Shown here: piece after piece, positions 11,575 to 23,173 of the stretch
How positions within the stretch are numbered: the first letter of the stretch is position 1
Layout of the letters: the number at the start of each line of letters is the position of its first letter
Origin: Humulus lupulus
Taxonomy: Eukaryota > Streptophyta > Magnoliopsida > Rosales > Cannabaceae
DNA: 64,000 nt
Direction: 5' to 3'
NCBI RefSeq assembly: GCF_963169125.1
Contig: NC_084793.1
Span: 216,220,652-216,284,651 of the forward strand
Translations under genes and position numbers: made by a program
Notes under the pieces: generated by a model
Seen by the model: the letters and a program-made list of their open reading frames with translations, nothing else
Databases searched by the model: none
Told to the model about the DNA's origin: nothing

Positions 11575-12226
11575 TCAATCGTGAATCTCTTTAGGGAGTT
11601 TAAGTCCCATCCCTCGAGATGATGTAGCCACTAAATCCCTCGTTAGTGGCTTAGTGAAAGGATCTGCCAGATTTTCACTTGTTCTCACATAGGATATTGA
11701 GATGACTCCTCTCTGAATCAATTCTCTTACATATCCATGTCTTAGACTAATATGTCTAGACTTCCCATTATACACTTCGTTGTATGCTCTAGCCAATGTC
11801 GCTTGGCTATCACAATGTATCGATATAGTGGATACATTCTCTTTGATTAGGGGCATCTCTATCAACAGATCCCTTAACCATTCGGCCTCTTTGCTGGTAG
11901 CAGCTAGAGCTATAAACTCTGCTTCCATGGTGGAATGAGATATACATGTTTGTTTCTTGGAACCCCAAGAAATCGCACCCCCACCAAGTGTAAATACCCA
12001 ACCAGTTGTGGACAAGTTGTCCCCAAGATTGGATATCCAGCTTACATCTGTATATCCTTCTAAGATTGAAGGAAATTTGGAGTAATGAAGGAAATTTGGT
12101 TTTCTTGAGATAACCTAGGACTCTTCCAATCGCCTTCCAGTGATCCACACTTGGATTACTTGTAAACCTACTAAGTTTACTCACTGCAAATGATAAATCA
12201 GGTCTAGTACATTGGGCAGCGTACAT
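11575..12226 (-). pseudogene. CopX reverse transcriptase end and RNase H
   Basis: Minus strand, two overlapping frames. The upstream frame has the copia RT end [11 protein letters not shown] and [13 protein letters not shown]. The downstream frame is RNase H with [24 protein letters not shown] and [12 protein letters not shown]. This is the usual end of a copia polyprotein. A frameshift lies near 12000-12070, where a repeated bit around 'ggaaatttgg' is inserted. Confidence 0.85.
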
Positions 12227-12234
12227 TAGACTCC

Positions 12235-13221
12235 CTATAGCACTACGTACTCCAATTGAGCCACCGCTCTTCCTTCATTCTTCTCTAGTTTTACACTATG
12301 ATCGAATGGAGTATTGGCATCTTTAACCTTGAGATGGTTAAATTTGTTCAATACTTTCTCAACATAGTGGGCTTGCCCTAACGCAAAACCCCCACTATGT
12401 TTTTTTACTTTGATACCAAGTATGGTGTCAACTTCTCCAAGATCTTTCATCTTGAAGGTTGATAATAGAAACCTCTTCGTTTCTTCTATCACTTTCATGA
12501 TATCACTTAGAATAAGCATGTCATCCACATATAAGCAAACAATGATCACATATCCCTTACAAGTTTTGGAATACAAACATTTGTCTCCATTGTTATGTCT
12601 AAACCCATTAGACATGATGGCTTGATCAAATTTCTCATGCCATTGCTTAGGAGCTTGTTTCAATCCATATATGGATTTTACAAGTCTACACACTTTATGT
12701 TCATATTTTGGTAGGACAAACCCTTCGAGTTGTTCCATATAGACCTCCTCATTGAGGTCACCATTAAGGAATGTCGTTTTGACATCCATTTGATGAACAT
12801 ACAAGTTGTGTATAGAAGCTAAAGTGAACAAAATTCTTATAGAAGTTATTCTTGCAACAGGCGCATAGGTATCGAAATAATCGATACCCTTTTTTAGCCT
12901 AAACCATTTAGCTACTAATCTAGCTTTAAAGGTTTGGATAGTGCCATCAGTGTGGTATTTTCTCCTAAATACCCACTTACACCCACTTGGCTTAGACCCC
13001 GGTGGGAGGTCTACCAATTCCCAAGTGTTTTTTGAAAGAATTGAATCCATCTCATCATTGATGGCTTCTTTCCAAAATGCACTATCTCTTGATTGCATAG
13101 CTTCTTTATAAGTCTTAGGATCATCCTCAACAAGAAGTACAATAGGAATTTTCCTAATGACTTCCTCTCTATTTCCTTCTACCATGTAAAATGAAATTTG
13201 TTGAGAATCTATCTCATCCAC
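12235..13221 (-). CDS. CopX reverse transcriptase
   Basis: A 328-residue open frame covering most of the Ty1/copia RT, which copies element RNA into DNA. Visible motifs are [64 protein letters not shown] and catalytic L-Y-V-D-D-M-L-I. Typical copies read DVKTAFLNG, so a small substitution is seen. It is open in this stretch but belongs to a polyprotein that is broken on both sides. Confidence 0.9.
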   Translation of the reverse strand: MDEIDSQQISFYMVEGNREEVIRKIPIVLLVEDDPKTYKEAMQSRDSAFWKEAINDEMDSILSKNTWELVDLPPGSKPSGCKWVFRRKYHTDGTIQTFKARLVAKWFRLKKGIDYFDTYAPVARITSIRILFTLASIHNLYVHQMDVKTTFLNGDLNEEVYMEQLEGFVLPKYEHKVCRLVKSIYGLKQAPKQWHEKFDQAIMSNGFRHNNGDKCLYSKTCKGYVIIVCLYVDDMLILSDIMKVIEETKRFLLSTFKMKDLGEVDTILGIKVKKHSGGFALGQAHYVEKVLNKFNHLKVKDANTPFDHSVKLEKNEGRAVAQLEYVVL

Positions 13222-13701
13222 TACTAGACTTTTCTCATTATTTTTTATCCTTTGACTTCTTCTAAGTTAAAAGGGTTGATTTACATTCTTTTGAGAATTT
13301 TCCTCTTGATAATTAATTTTGGATGTAGAAGCTTAAGAATTGTTCTCATATAACACATTCTCCTTTGGAGATGTTGAAGCTTGAGAATTGTTGTCACATA
13401 ACATGTTCTCAAAGAATTCAACTTATCTAGATTCAATCACAATATTAGACTCTAAGTCTAATAGCCTATAAGCTTTACTATTATTGGCATAACCATCAAA
13501 AGCACACTTTATGGCTCTTGAACCTAACTTTGTTCTGTTAGGTTCGTTTTTCTTGCAATATGCAAGACACCCCCACACTTTGAAGTACCCTATTTTTCTT
13601 CCTTTCCATAACTCATATGGAGATATAAATACCATGTGAAAATTTCTCAAGCAAATAATCACTAATTTCACTTTTAGTTGTCTAAATATTCTCAAAGTCA
13701 C
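13222..13701 (-). pseudogene. CopX integrase C-terminal region
   Basis: Minus strand, with S-P-Y-E-L-W-K-G-R-K, Y-F-K-V-W-G-C-L-A-Y and K-C-A-F-D-G-Y, the segment after the integrase core in copia elements. It is followed by a short serine/asparagine-rich stretch that is duplicated (E-N-M-L-C-D-N-N-S versus E-N-V-L-Y-E-N-N-S). The catalytic core upstream is absent. Confidence 0.78.
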
Positions 13702-14912
13702 TTAAACAACTTTTGTGTGTTTTCTAAGAGTCTCTTTGAGATTCTTTTGAAAACATCATTTTGACATCCATTGATTTTCTCACCAAAATCAATTTGAGGA
13801 TGTCAATTTTAAACACTTAAATCAAAGAAAATAAACCCTCAATGATTTATTTAAACACTTTGATTTCTAATGCTTTGGTTTAACATTATCTCCTCATTGA
13901 GATTAATTTAAAACATATCACCATCTTTAACAAGAATGAATAAAATTCTCTTCAACCTTATTCACTATTGGTATAAAGATTCAAAATTGTTTCTCCAATT
14001 TTGTAATGTCACCTCATTGAGACATTGAATATTTGAGAATTGTTGTCACTAAATAATTCTCAAATGTTTTCTCTTTTGACCACACTTTTAGACTCCAAGC
14101 CTATAGGTCAATATGTCATCCCATAATTTTGGATCCCCTTAATCTATTTTCTTGCAATAGCAAGACACATATCAAAATATGTGACCCCCTTACATTCATC
14201 TTTTATTATCTCATAAGTTGAGATGATCAACACTTAAATGAGAAATTTTAATTTCATAAATAATTCTCTTTATTCACCAAATAAATGGTAACTCATCACA
14301 TTGCAATAATAGAGGATAAAATATATTTATATTATTATTACCTTAATAATCATATTATATGGCATACCATAATAATTATGATAATTCTAATGTATATATC
14401 AAAATACTTTTATATACTAACATAATTATGTCTCAAAGAAATTTCACATAATTTGTCAACATATATCCATCATATTAGCATGCATTTTGAATCTCATAAT
14501 TATATTGTAAGTATATCACAAATATCATACAATAATTCACATATCCACATATTGATATATACTATTGATTCATAAAATCAATATATAGGCATGTCAAAAA
14601 CTACCTAATTATCATGCTTTATAAATTCTCAAAACATAATTTTCATGTCATTGTATGTACTATTATCTCACATATAGCATACACATAAGATTAACAATCC
14701 CTACATTATGTAGAGCTTGTCAAAAGTTCACTTCTAAGGATTACACATTAACTTTCACAAATAGATTTGTCAACTATGTTACAATGTATCTCATATTGTA
14801 TTAACATGTTAACATCTACACAATTATTCATATATCAATATTTGAAAACATGCTAATACATGAAATAAATTTCATCACTATTATATAAAATAGTGTATAC
14901 AATTACACTTAC
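13702..14912. other. CopX AT-rich region where gag, protease and integrase core are expected
   Basis: About 1.2 kb of strongly AT-rich sequence with no usable reading frame on either strand. On the minus strand it starts directly after a near-consensus splice donor (AAG|GTAAGT, GT at 14912-14911). It could be an intron, a degraded internal region or foreign filler; the sequence alone does not decide. Confidence 0.5.
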
Positions 14913-15003
14913 CTTGTCTTACCACCTAGTTCAATTGGATCCATCAAACCTATCCAACCTCACTAAGGTCTTAATTCATGATCTTGATAGTCTCACCTTC
15001 CAT
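14913..15003 (-). pseudogene. CopX gag start
   Basis: A minus-strand ATG at 15003, 28 bases after the 5' LTR remnant, opens a short frame. A second frame reads L-D-R-F-D-G-S-N, the hallmark near the start of copia gag, which packages the RNA. The coding then meets a splice-donor-like GTAAGT and disappears. Stops and a frameshift break the 90-base remnant. Confidence 0.6.
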
Positions 15004-15031
15004 TGAAACAAACAAAGGGTAAGCTTTTGAA

Positions 15032-15054
15032 TGTTAGGAAAAATAGTTTTGCCT
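15032..15054 (-). repeat. CopX 5' LTR remnant (23 bases)
   Basis: These 23 bases are identical to the outer end of the 3' LTR at 9896-9918, after which the sequence switches abruptly to TatB RT. It marks a deletion or recombination breakpoint inside the LTR. Confidence 0.85.
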
Positions 15055-15960
15055 CCAGACGTTGAAGCACTCTTGCAAGTCCCCTATGTGTTCTTCTGCC
15101 TTCTTTGACTTAACCAACATGTCATCTACATATACCTCCATGTTTGTACCAATCATTTCTTTGAACATGTGATTGACTAGTCATTGATAAGTCGCACCAG
15201 CGTTTTTCAAACCGAAGGGCATTACTTTGTAACAGTAAATCTCGGTATCGGTCCGAAAGCTAGTGCGATCCTCATCATGTGGGTGCATACTGATCTGATT
15301 ATATCCAGAGTATGCATCCATGAATGATAGGATCTCATGCCCTGAAGTGGCCTCAACCAGCTGATCGATCCTTGGGAGTGGGAAACAATCATTTGGGCAG
15401 GCTTTATTGAGGTATGTGAAATCCACGCATGTTCTCCACTTGCCATTTGGCTTGGGAACCAGTACGAGATTATAGACCCACGATGGATAAAATGCTACCC
15501 TGATGAATTTGTTCTCCTTCAGCTTCTCGACTTCTTCTTTTAAAGCTTTCGATTTATCTTTGTCGAGCAGCCTCATTTTCTGTTGTACTGGTGGAAAACT
15601 TTTATCTATGTTCATGACATGGCTAATAACTGTTGGGTCAATCCCAACCATATCTTTATGCGACCAGGCAAAGACCTCCTGGTTCTTCTTCAAAAATTCC
15701 ACCAATTTTTGTTTTGTTGTTGTCTCTAAGTTGTTATCGACTTTCACAACCGTGGTCGGATCTAACTCATTGAGTTAGACCTCCTCGAGGTCCTTGATTG
15801 GTCCTACATATTCCTCAAAACCCCCAAAGTGAGGATCTAAATCCCTATCCTCACTTTGGGCAACACCCTATTTGGCGACGTGCTCACCTAATTGGGCTTG
15901 TACCTCATTGGCCAATTGCAACCCTTTTTCGGCTCCTTCCCTAGATCCACCCTTTTTCAC
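15055..15960 (-). pseudogene. TatB reverse transcriptase (fingers and palm)
   Basis: Minus strand, mostly open at 15181-15747. It shows F-A-W-S-H-K-D-M-V-G-I, L-V-P-K-P-N-G-K-W-R-T-C-V-D-F, K-A-C-P-N-D-C-F-P-L-P, S-F-M-D-A-Y-S-G-Y-N-Q-I (first catalytic Asp), V-M-P-F-G-L-K-N-A-G-A-T-Y-Q and, after a stop at 15181, E-V-Y-V-D-D-M-L-V-K. The conserved blocks are in normal order. Stops lie at 15181 and near 15775. The left end runs into the CopX remnant after Q-E-C-F-N. Confidence 0.88.
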
Positions 15961-16089
15961 CTTAGTGATCAAGGAATTGTAGCATTCCCTCGCTTCTTGC
16001 TGGTTTCCCAACACGCATCCTATCCCTGCATCAGTTGGAAACTTCATGGCGAGGTGCCAGACCGAGGTTATGGCTCACAGGTCGACTAG

Positions 16090-16600
16090 AATAGGCCTTC
16101 CAATCATAGCATTATATGCAGAAGGACAATAAACTACTATAAAAGTAGTGAGTAATGTCCTGTTTGCAGGTGCAGTTCTTGCTGTGACCAAAAGCCTGAT
16201 CGACCCTGTTGGCGCGAGCCCTTTGCCAAAAAAAACCATAAATGGTTTGGTTGCATGGCTCCAAATCCTTCACTGACAACTCCATCCTTTCCAGGGAAGA
16301 CTTGTACAAAATATTTACTGAGCTCCCTGTGTCCACTAACACCCGCTTAACCATCATATTGGCGATCTAGACGTCCACGACCAGAGGGTCCGAATGAGGG
16401 AACTGGACATGATAAGTGTCAAGCTCAGAGAAAGTTATCAGCTCTTCCTCTGTTCGAGCTTTCTTGGAAGTTCGCTCCTCCACATGTAGCATTTCAATGT
16501 CCTGGTCATGGCGTAAGGTTTGGGTGTATCGCTCCCTTGCCTTCCCACTATCTCCTGCTAGGTGTGGGCCGCCACAGATGGTTAGCAATGTACCCGCCAC
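16090..16600 (-). pseudogene. TatB aspartic protease
   Basis: Minus strand, two frames. R-V-L-V-D-T-G-S-S-V-N-I-L-Y (near 16330) is the active-site loop of a retroviral-type aspartic protease that would cut the polyprotein. Upstream, T-F-S-E-L-D-T-Y-H-V-Q-F-P-H-S-D-P-L matches the segment just before protease in TatE, TatF and TatG. A frameshift after the E-P-C-N-Q-T-I-Y-G-F segment and stops split it. The flap and second half can be followed only in broken frames. Confidence 0.8.
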
Positions 16601-16659
16601 AGGAGCTGGTTGTAAAGGGGGCGAGCATTGGCGTACTAGTGCCTGCTCGTTGCCTCCTT

Positions 16660-18239
16660 AAGCCTCTTGCTGAGAACCTCCAGTGGCTCGTACATATCTC
16701 CTTAGGTGTCCTTGTCTAATAAGGAACTCAATTCATCTTTCAACTGGTTGCACTCATTGGTGTCATGACCATAGTCGTTGTGAAAATGACAAAACTTAGT
16801 TGTATCTCTTTTGGAGATATCTTTCTTTAACGAAGTCGGTCGCTTGTAAGGGACAGTGGTGTTGGATGCTTGGTACACCTCTGCTCTGCTTTCGACTAAG
16901 GCCGTGTAATTGGTGAATCTTGGCTCGCAACTATTACTTTTTGGGCGTTTATTCTCAGACGTTGATGGCTCGTTGCTTGCCCTTTTTCCACCATTTTTTC
17001 CATTGTTTTGGCCGTTGCCATTGGGTTTATCTGACCCGTTGGCAGCTTTGGCGGGATCTTCCTTTGGTCCCTTGTCTCCTACAGGCAACTTCCCTTCGTT
17101 AGCGATTGCCTCTTCGAGCTTGATGTACCAGTCTGCTCGATCCAGGAATTCTTGGGTACTCTTCACCCCATTCTTCCTTAAACTATTCCAAAGGGGTGAA
17201 TGGCGTCGCACTCCAGCAGTAAGTGCCATCATTTTCCCTTCATCGCCAACCGTCTTAGATCCAGCTGCCGCTCGCATAAAACGCTGGACATATTCCTTTA
17301 AGGACTCTCCCTCCTTCTGGCGTATCTCAACCAGTTGGTTGGCTTCAGTCGGATGTACTCGACCAGCGTAGAATTGCCCGTAGAACTCATTTACGAACAT
17401 CTCCCATGACACTATGCTAGCAAGAGGGAATTTGAAAAACCATTCCTAAGTAGTATCGGATAAGGTGGCCGAAAAGATTCTGCAGTGAGCATCATCCGAC
17501 ACCTTCTGGATGTCCATCTATATTTCAAATTTATTCACATGAGATGCTGGGTCCCCATATCCATTGAAGTTGGGCAATATTGGCATCTTAAATTTGCTTG
17601 GGGTTTCTGCCATCGCTATTCTTTGTATGAATGGAGTGCCTCTTCTCCAATCATACTCGATGTGGGATGTTCGGCTCCCAACTAACTGCTGGACGGCCTG
17701 ATTCAGCGCATCGATCTGGGCCTGTACTGTGTCTAGTATCGCTGGGGCAACCGGTGCTGGAGGGGCGTACTCGTCGTGCCTTTCTCGCCTATCGTTGAGC
17801 ACGTCTCTTAAGTCATCATCTCTATGCCTTTGCTCACTAGCGCCCAATCGATCAAAGATAATAGGTTGCCTAGGCTTCCCCCAGCGTTCTGGCTCGCAGG
17901 CCTATTTTCTCTTGGTGAGGGATTCCTCTCTCCACCTTTCTCTCCTTGCCCTCGACCAGAGTTTCCTCTGCCAAAATCAGCTTCAATGTAATAATGCCCG
18001 TCCCTAAAACGTGACTGGATGTGGTGCGACCTGCTAATCGCACTATTTCATCCTCTTATTGGTACCTCTTGAGCACCAAGGGGAGGTCTGCGTTGGTCGG
18101 TCAGTCCCTGGGCATTATTATGTCGTGAGGGGCCCCTGACCGCAGAGCCTGACTTGGTGTGCTTCTGTTAGTAGAAGGATGTTGTCCCCTGCTAGGTGGA
18201 TTCGATTCCTCAGCAATTTGGCATCTAGGGCTTCAGGGA
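16660..18239 (-). pseudogene. TatB gag, main part
   Basis: Minus strand. The capsid-like region is at 17850-17300 (N-G-Y-G-D-P-A-S-H-V, F-Y-A-G-R-V-H-P-T-E-A-N-Q-L). A lysine/asparagine-rich linker follows, then the zinc-finger-like C-x2-H-x4-H-x4-C motif near 16760-16795 (C-H-F-H-N-D-Y-G-H-D-T-N-E-C). The frame 16702-17412 is open for 236 residues; stops lie at 17518 and in the N-terminal stretch (18000-18120). At 18239 the gene is cut by TekD and continues at 37863 after the near-duplicate aggga/gggga. Confidence 0.85.
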
Positions 18240-20607
18240 TGTAACGCCCTGGGTAGCCAAGATAGTTACACTGTGTGATTATAAAAGTATGAGACTTGCT
18301 AAACAAGTCAATTAGTTGAAAACGTGTCGCTAAGACCATTAGTGAACTAGGGTTAAAAGGTTTTGGTCATTAACGATATATCTCGTGTAAATAAACATTT
18401 TATACATGGGATCCCAAAAGAAATAACGTTTGAAGGAAAATTTACAAAATTTTCCAGAGTATATACATCAATTGGCCACTCTAAGGGCAAAACAGACATT
18501 TAAGGTCCTCCTGTTCCTGTCCCTCCCTCAACTGTGGCGACCGAGCAGTTATTCATGTACAATCTGCCTCTAAAGCTCTCCAAATCAGGGCTAATCAAGC
18601 CTACCCTTGCCTTTACCACACCACGTAGCACGCATGAGCTAAGGCCTAGCAAGAAAACCATAATATAGCATAAACAATGACAATAACCAAATAATTCTTT
18701 AAGCATGATCATATATTCAGCAGACCATAACATTCACCAGATCAGTAAACATAACCAGCATATCCACAAACATATACTCAGATATTCAGCATATCATACT
18801 CGTCAATTAACAACAGCAACCAAATCATACAATAACCAAGGTCGACGCCTTAGGTCACACCCTCTGTTTACACTATTGACTCTGGTCCACTTAAACCGAG
18901 CTCAGCGAATATTAAGCTGTCCTCAGCTACCAGTGGCTGAGCCGCGCCCTGTGCGCCATTATAAACTTTGGCACTCTTAGGCCGTTTGTTTTACATTTCC
19001 ATGGCATAATACCACCTTACATATTGCATAAAAGAATAAGGAGCCCTTAGTCCTGTCATAAACTCACAACCGGGTGTAGTTTTCTTACCTTTAATTCCAA
19101 GTGTTCTGATTACGAGAGATGACCCTTGAGCACGATCTGTTTCCCAAGCCCTAGCTAACACCTAGTCACAACCAAAATAAGGGATTCCATCAATAATAAT
19201 TGTATAAAGGTTTTTGGACCAAGTTCTAGCCTCCGGAACATCGAATTCCACCAAACACGGTAGTGGAATTGATCTTGAGCACCCTAGGTTAGGTTTCCGC
19301 GCCTAAAACCTTCTTAAGGCCAAAAATTCCCTTAAGAGTCGAGGGCCAAGCTCAATATGCCGCAGCCTGCCCTTGTCTAGAGACCCAACCTCATCAAATA
19401 ATAGACACGGACTGCGACCCAACACTCCCCATGCCGCGGCCCGCCCCTCTTCCTCAGCTCCCATCTGCTCCAAAGGGTAGCGTCACACCAAGAACTGAGC
19501 CGCGGCCCGACCCCTTCGAACCCAGAAAACCCACCATTTTTAACAATTAAACCTCACTCAAATCAATCCAAAACCATCCTAATGACACAATTCAACTATC
19601 ATAAACATCCTAACATGTTTCCAGCAGCATAACCCAACAAAAACCTAGCTTAGAAACTCATCAAAACTACACATTAATCCTTGAAACCCATAAGCTCATA
19701 AACCCCTTAGAACAGCCAGAAGTTCCAGAATTCATATGCTAAACTTTAAATTAAAGCTTACCTTCACTAAAGAACCAATCCACCAATTAGTTGCTGAGCA
19801 AATTCCCAAATCCTTAGAACTTAGCAAGTACTACAGAATTTAATGACCAAGAATGTGATTCAAGACTTACCTCAACTCCTGATTGAATTCCTTAGCTAAT
19901 ACTGAGTTAATTTCTAAAGCTCCAACTCAAATCTTTGAGTCTCCAGCCAAATTCCCCTTTTGTTTTAGTGGTTTCCTTGAGATGGATTTGAATGAGCTAA
20001 AAGAAGAAAAAAAAAAAGAGAGAGAGAGAGATCGGTTTAGGTGTTTCCAGCTAATTCCTTCTTTGTTTTTGTCTTACATAGGTTACTTAAGTTAATCCCA
20101 AAGCTCGGGGTACCAAAAAAGTCCCCGAGGCAAAATGGTAAATTACCCCAGTATTCCCTCCTAAGCTTCCTAACCTCAAATATATCTCCAATTATGTATT
20201 TCCATAACTCAATAACCCAAATAACTGTCTAATACCCAAAATACCCCTTGACTCGCCCTGAGTCAAGTATAGGGTCCTGTTGTGACTTTCCCGTTAACTG
20301 GCTCCCTAGGATCGCCTCAAGTCGCATGCTGTCGATATATCCACATAATAATGTGGTCTTCACAATTATAACATATAATCACATTTATGCCCTCAACGGG
20401 CTAAAATTACAAATATACCCATTTAAGCTAAACAAGAGCCTACATGCATACTAATACTCTTAGACATGCATTTCATATATAATCATATAAGCATGCTTAT
20501 CACGAAATAATGCGTTAAACTATTTAATTCACACATAAACCAATTTTGCCTTCCTGGCATACTAATCAAGGCCCTTAAGCCTTATTAGTGATTTTTGGGT
20601 CGTTACA
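18240..20607 (-). repeat. TekD 3' LTR
   Basis: It runs from TGTAACGCCCTGGG to GGGTCGTTACA and aligns with 25634-27832 plus 37666-37857. It contains no gene. An A-run followed by an (AG)n microsatellite lies near 20004-20030, and two CCGCGG palindromes lie at 19430-19510. The non-coding 2.4 kb is typical of this lineage. Confidence 0.92.
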
Positions 20608-20622
20608 ACTACCCCTTCCTAC
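20608..20622 (-). promoter_or_regulatory. TekD polypurine tract
   Basis: On the minus strand this reads gtaggaaggggtagt directly upstream of the 3' LTR, a clean polypurine primer site. Confidence 0.82.
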
Positions 20623-20644
20623 TAAGAATTTCATCCTCAAAATT

Positions 20645-21980
20645 TTACCTGAATAACTCGTGATACTGATCCCGCATCACCGACTCAAGCTCCCAGGTCG
20701 CTTCCTCGACCTTGCTATTCTTCCATAACACTTTAACTAGTGGAATTGTCTTATTCCGTAGAACCTTGTCCTTTTAATCTAAAATCTGAACCGGTCGCTC
20801 TTCATAGGACAAATCTGTTTGCAATTCCAAGTCTTCATACTTCAACACCTGAGTCGTATCTGAGACGTACTTCCAAAGCATAGAAACATGGAATACGTCA
20901 TGAACTCTCGACAGCGACGGTGGCAAAGCTAACCTGTAAGCCACCTGTCCGACCCTCAAAAGGTCCGACAAATCTAGGGCTCAGCTTGCCCTTCTTCCCA
21001 AACCTCCTCACCCCTCACAGTGGTGAAACTCGAAGAAACATGTGGTCCCCAACCTGGAACTCCACGTCTCTACACTTGGGATCAGCGTAGCTTTTCTGTC
21101 TGCTCTGTGAGGCGAGCATCCTAGCTCGGATCTTCTCAATAGCGTCATTAGTCTTCTGAACCATGTTCGGTCCCAAGTACTTTCTCTCACCCATCTCATC
21201 CCAATGAATGGGCGACCTGCACTTCCTTCCATATAACATCTCATATGGAGTCACTCCAATCGTGGACTGATAACAATTGTTATATGAAAACTCAATGAAT
21301 AGGAGATACTTACTCCAAGATCCCTCGAAGTCGATCACACATGCCCTAAGCATATCCTCCAACACCTAAATCGTCCTCTCAAACTGTCCATCAGTCTGAG
21401 GATGAAAGGCTGTGCTAAACTTAAACTGAGTCCCCATGGATTTCTGCAAGCTACCCCAAACTTGGAGGTAAAGATAGGATCCCGATCAGACACAATAGAC
21501 TTAGGAACCCCATGGAGACAAACGATCTCCCTCACATACAATTCTGCATATTGTTCCACTATATAAGTTGACTTCACTAGTAGAAAATGAGCTGACTTAG
21601 TGTATCTGTCCACTATCACCCACACCGAGTCATAAAGTCCCACTGTCTTGGGTAGACCTCCCACAAACTCCATTGTAACCTCCTCCCATTTCCACTCAGG
21701 AATACCCAAAGGCTGAAGCAACCCTGCTGGTCGCTGATGCTCAGCTTTCACCTACTGACAAGTCAAACACCTGGCCACGTACTCCACTACATCCTTCTTC
21801 ATCCCATGCCACCAATACAATGTTCATAGATCCTTATACATCTTCGTGGTACCCGGATGAAGCAAGTACGACGTAGTATGGGACTCTTCTAGTATCTCTC
21901 GTCTGATCCCTACATCAGTAGGAACACAAATCTACCCCTGATACCGTAGCATACCAACCTCATAAATAGAATAGTACTTA
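20645..21980 (-). pseudogene. TekD integrase with chromodomain
   Basis: Minus strand. In order: a zinc-binding H-H-C-C segment ending A-R-C-L-T-C-Q (near 21760); core V-I-V-D-R-Y-T-K-S-A-H-F, S-D-R-D-P-I-F-T-S-K-F (21335-21751) and Y-N-N-C-Y-Q-S-T-I-G-V-T-P-Y-E (21015-21365); the G-D-H-M-F-L-R-V-S-P-L segment; then D-V-F-H-V-S-M-L and a chromodomain-like end, V-L-W-K-N-S-K-V-E-E-A-T-W-E-L-E (20650-20770). The chromodomain is thought to steer integration towards heterochromatin. The pol stop is at 20645-20647. Frameshifts near 21340 and 21010, and a stop at 20774, break it. Confidence 0.88.
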
Positions 21981-22633
21981 GCTACCCCCGCTAAGACATT
22001 CTCTCTAACCTTCTGTAACTGTGCATCCACCAATTAACCCTCCTTGATCCGTCCTAGTAAGGTCGACTACAAAGTAACATTGGCCAATCGGCCCACCACC
22101 AGTTCTATCCTTGCCCTGGTCATCTCATCAGCCAACTCTCTAGAAATCTGAACAGAACTAAATAACTACCTCGAGCCCCTCCGGCTCAATGCATCAACCA
22201 CTACATTGGATTTCCCTGGGTGGTAAAGAATATCACAGTCATAGTCCTTTACCAACTCCAACCAACGTCTCTGCCTCATGCTCAAATCCTTCTAGGTTAA
22301 GAAATATTTCAAACTCTTATGGTCAGTGAATATCTCGGACTTTTCCCCATACAGATAATGTCGCCACACCTTCAGTGCGAATACCACTGCTGCTAGTTCC
22401 AGATCATGGGCAGGATACCGCTGCTCATACTCCTTCAGCTATCGTGATGCATCAACTATAACTTTCGCATTCTGCATCAACACACAGCCCAAACCTAACC
22501 TTGATGCATCACAATATACCACAAACTTTCCTTCCTCCAAAGGAAGACTCAACATAGGTGCAGTAATAAGTCATCACTTCAATTCTTGGAAACTGTTCTC
22601 ACACTTCTCTGACCAGACAAACTTCTGATTCTT
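21981..22633 (-). pseudogene. TekD RNase H
   Basis: Minus strand, interrupted by stops. [35 protein letters not shown] and F-T-D-H-K-S-L-K-Y are the standard Ty3/gypsy RNase H blocks, followed by [10 protein letters not shown]. It degrades the RNA strand during reverse transcription. At least four stops occur, including one within the conserved region. Confidence 0.82.
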
Positions 22634-23173
22634 CTATGTCATCTCTGTCATCGGTAAAGCATTCTTCGAGAATCCTTCTACAAATCGCCTATAATAACCT
22701 GCTAACCCGAGGAAACTCTGAACCTCCGAGGTGTTCCTTAGCCTCGGCCAATCTCTCACTGCCTCTACCTTGGATGGATCCACCCTAATCCCCTCTGCGC
22801 CAACTATATGTCCAAGAAAGGTCACTTCTGGCAACCAAAACTCACACTTCTTAAACTTGGCATATAACCGATGTTCCCTTAATCTCTGCAAGACGTGTCA
22901 AAGATGTTGCTCATGCTCTTCTTCTGAATTGGAGTACACTAAGATGTCGTCGATGAAGACAATGACGAACTGATCCAAGAAGTCCTTGAACACTCTGTTC
23001 ATTAGATGCATAAAGGTTGTCGGGGTATTGGTCAAACCAAATGACATGACCAAAAACTCATAGTACCCATACCTCATTCGGAAGGCCATCTTTGGTATGT
23101 CCTCATCCTTGATCCTCAGCTAGTGATAACCAGATCAAAGATCAATCTTTGAGAACACTGCCTTTCCCTGCAA
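22634..23173 (-). pseudogene. TekD reverse transcriptase, palm and thumb
   Basis: Minus strand, two open pieces (22898-23089 and 22634-22891) separated by a stop. Motifs are [25 protein letters not shown], catalytic [16 protein letters not shown] and Y-Y-R-R-F-V. A further stop between 23090 and 23173 separates it from the upstream RT half. Two catalytic aspartates are intact. Confidence 0.87.

Larger units (their letters stand above)
9896..15054 (-). mobile_element. CopX: truncated Ty1/copia retrotransposon
   Basis: A minus-strand copia element inside the TatB RT. It has a full 3' LTR (9896-11037), polypurine tract, RNase H, RT, the integrase C-terminal region, a long AT-rich region and a gag start. 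Of the 5' LTR only the last 23 bases remain (15032-15054), identical to 9896-9918. Gag core, protease and the integrase core are missing. The right junction is not a normal insertion edge: TatB sequence extends about 86 bases past the insertion point before meeting the LTR remnant. Confidence 0.85.

Noticed and set aside
20004..20030. A-run with (AG)n as a SINE or MITE end
   Set aside because: It is present at the same position in both TekD LTRs and in TekH, so it is part of the LTR.
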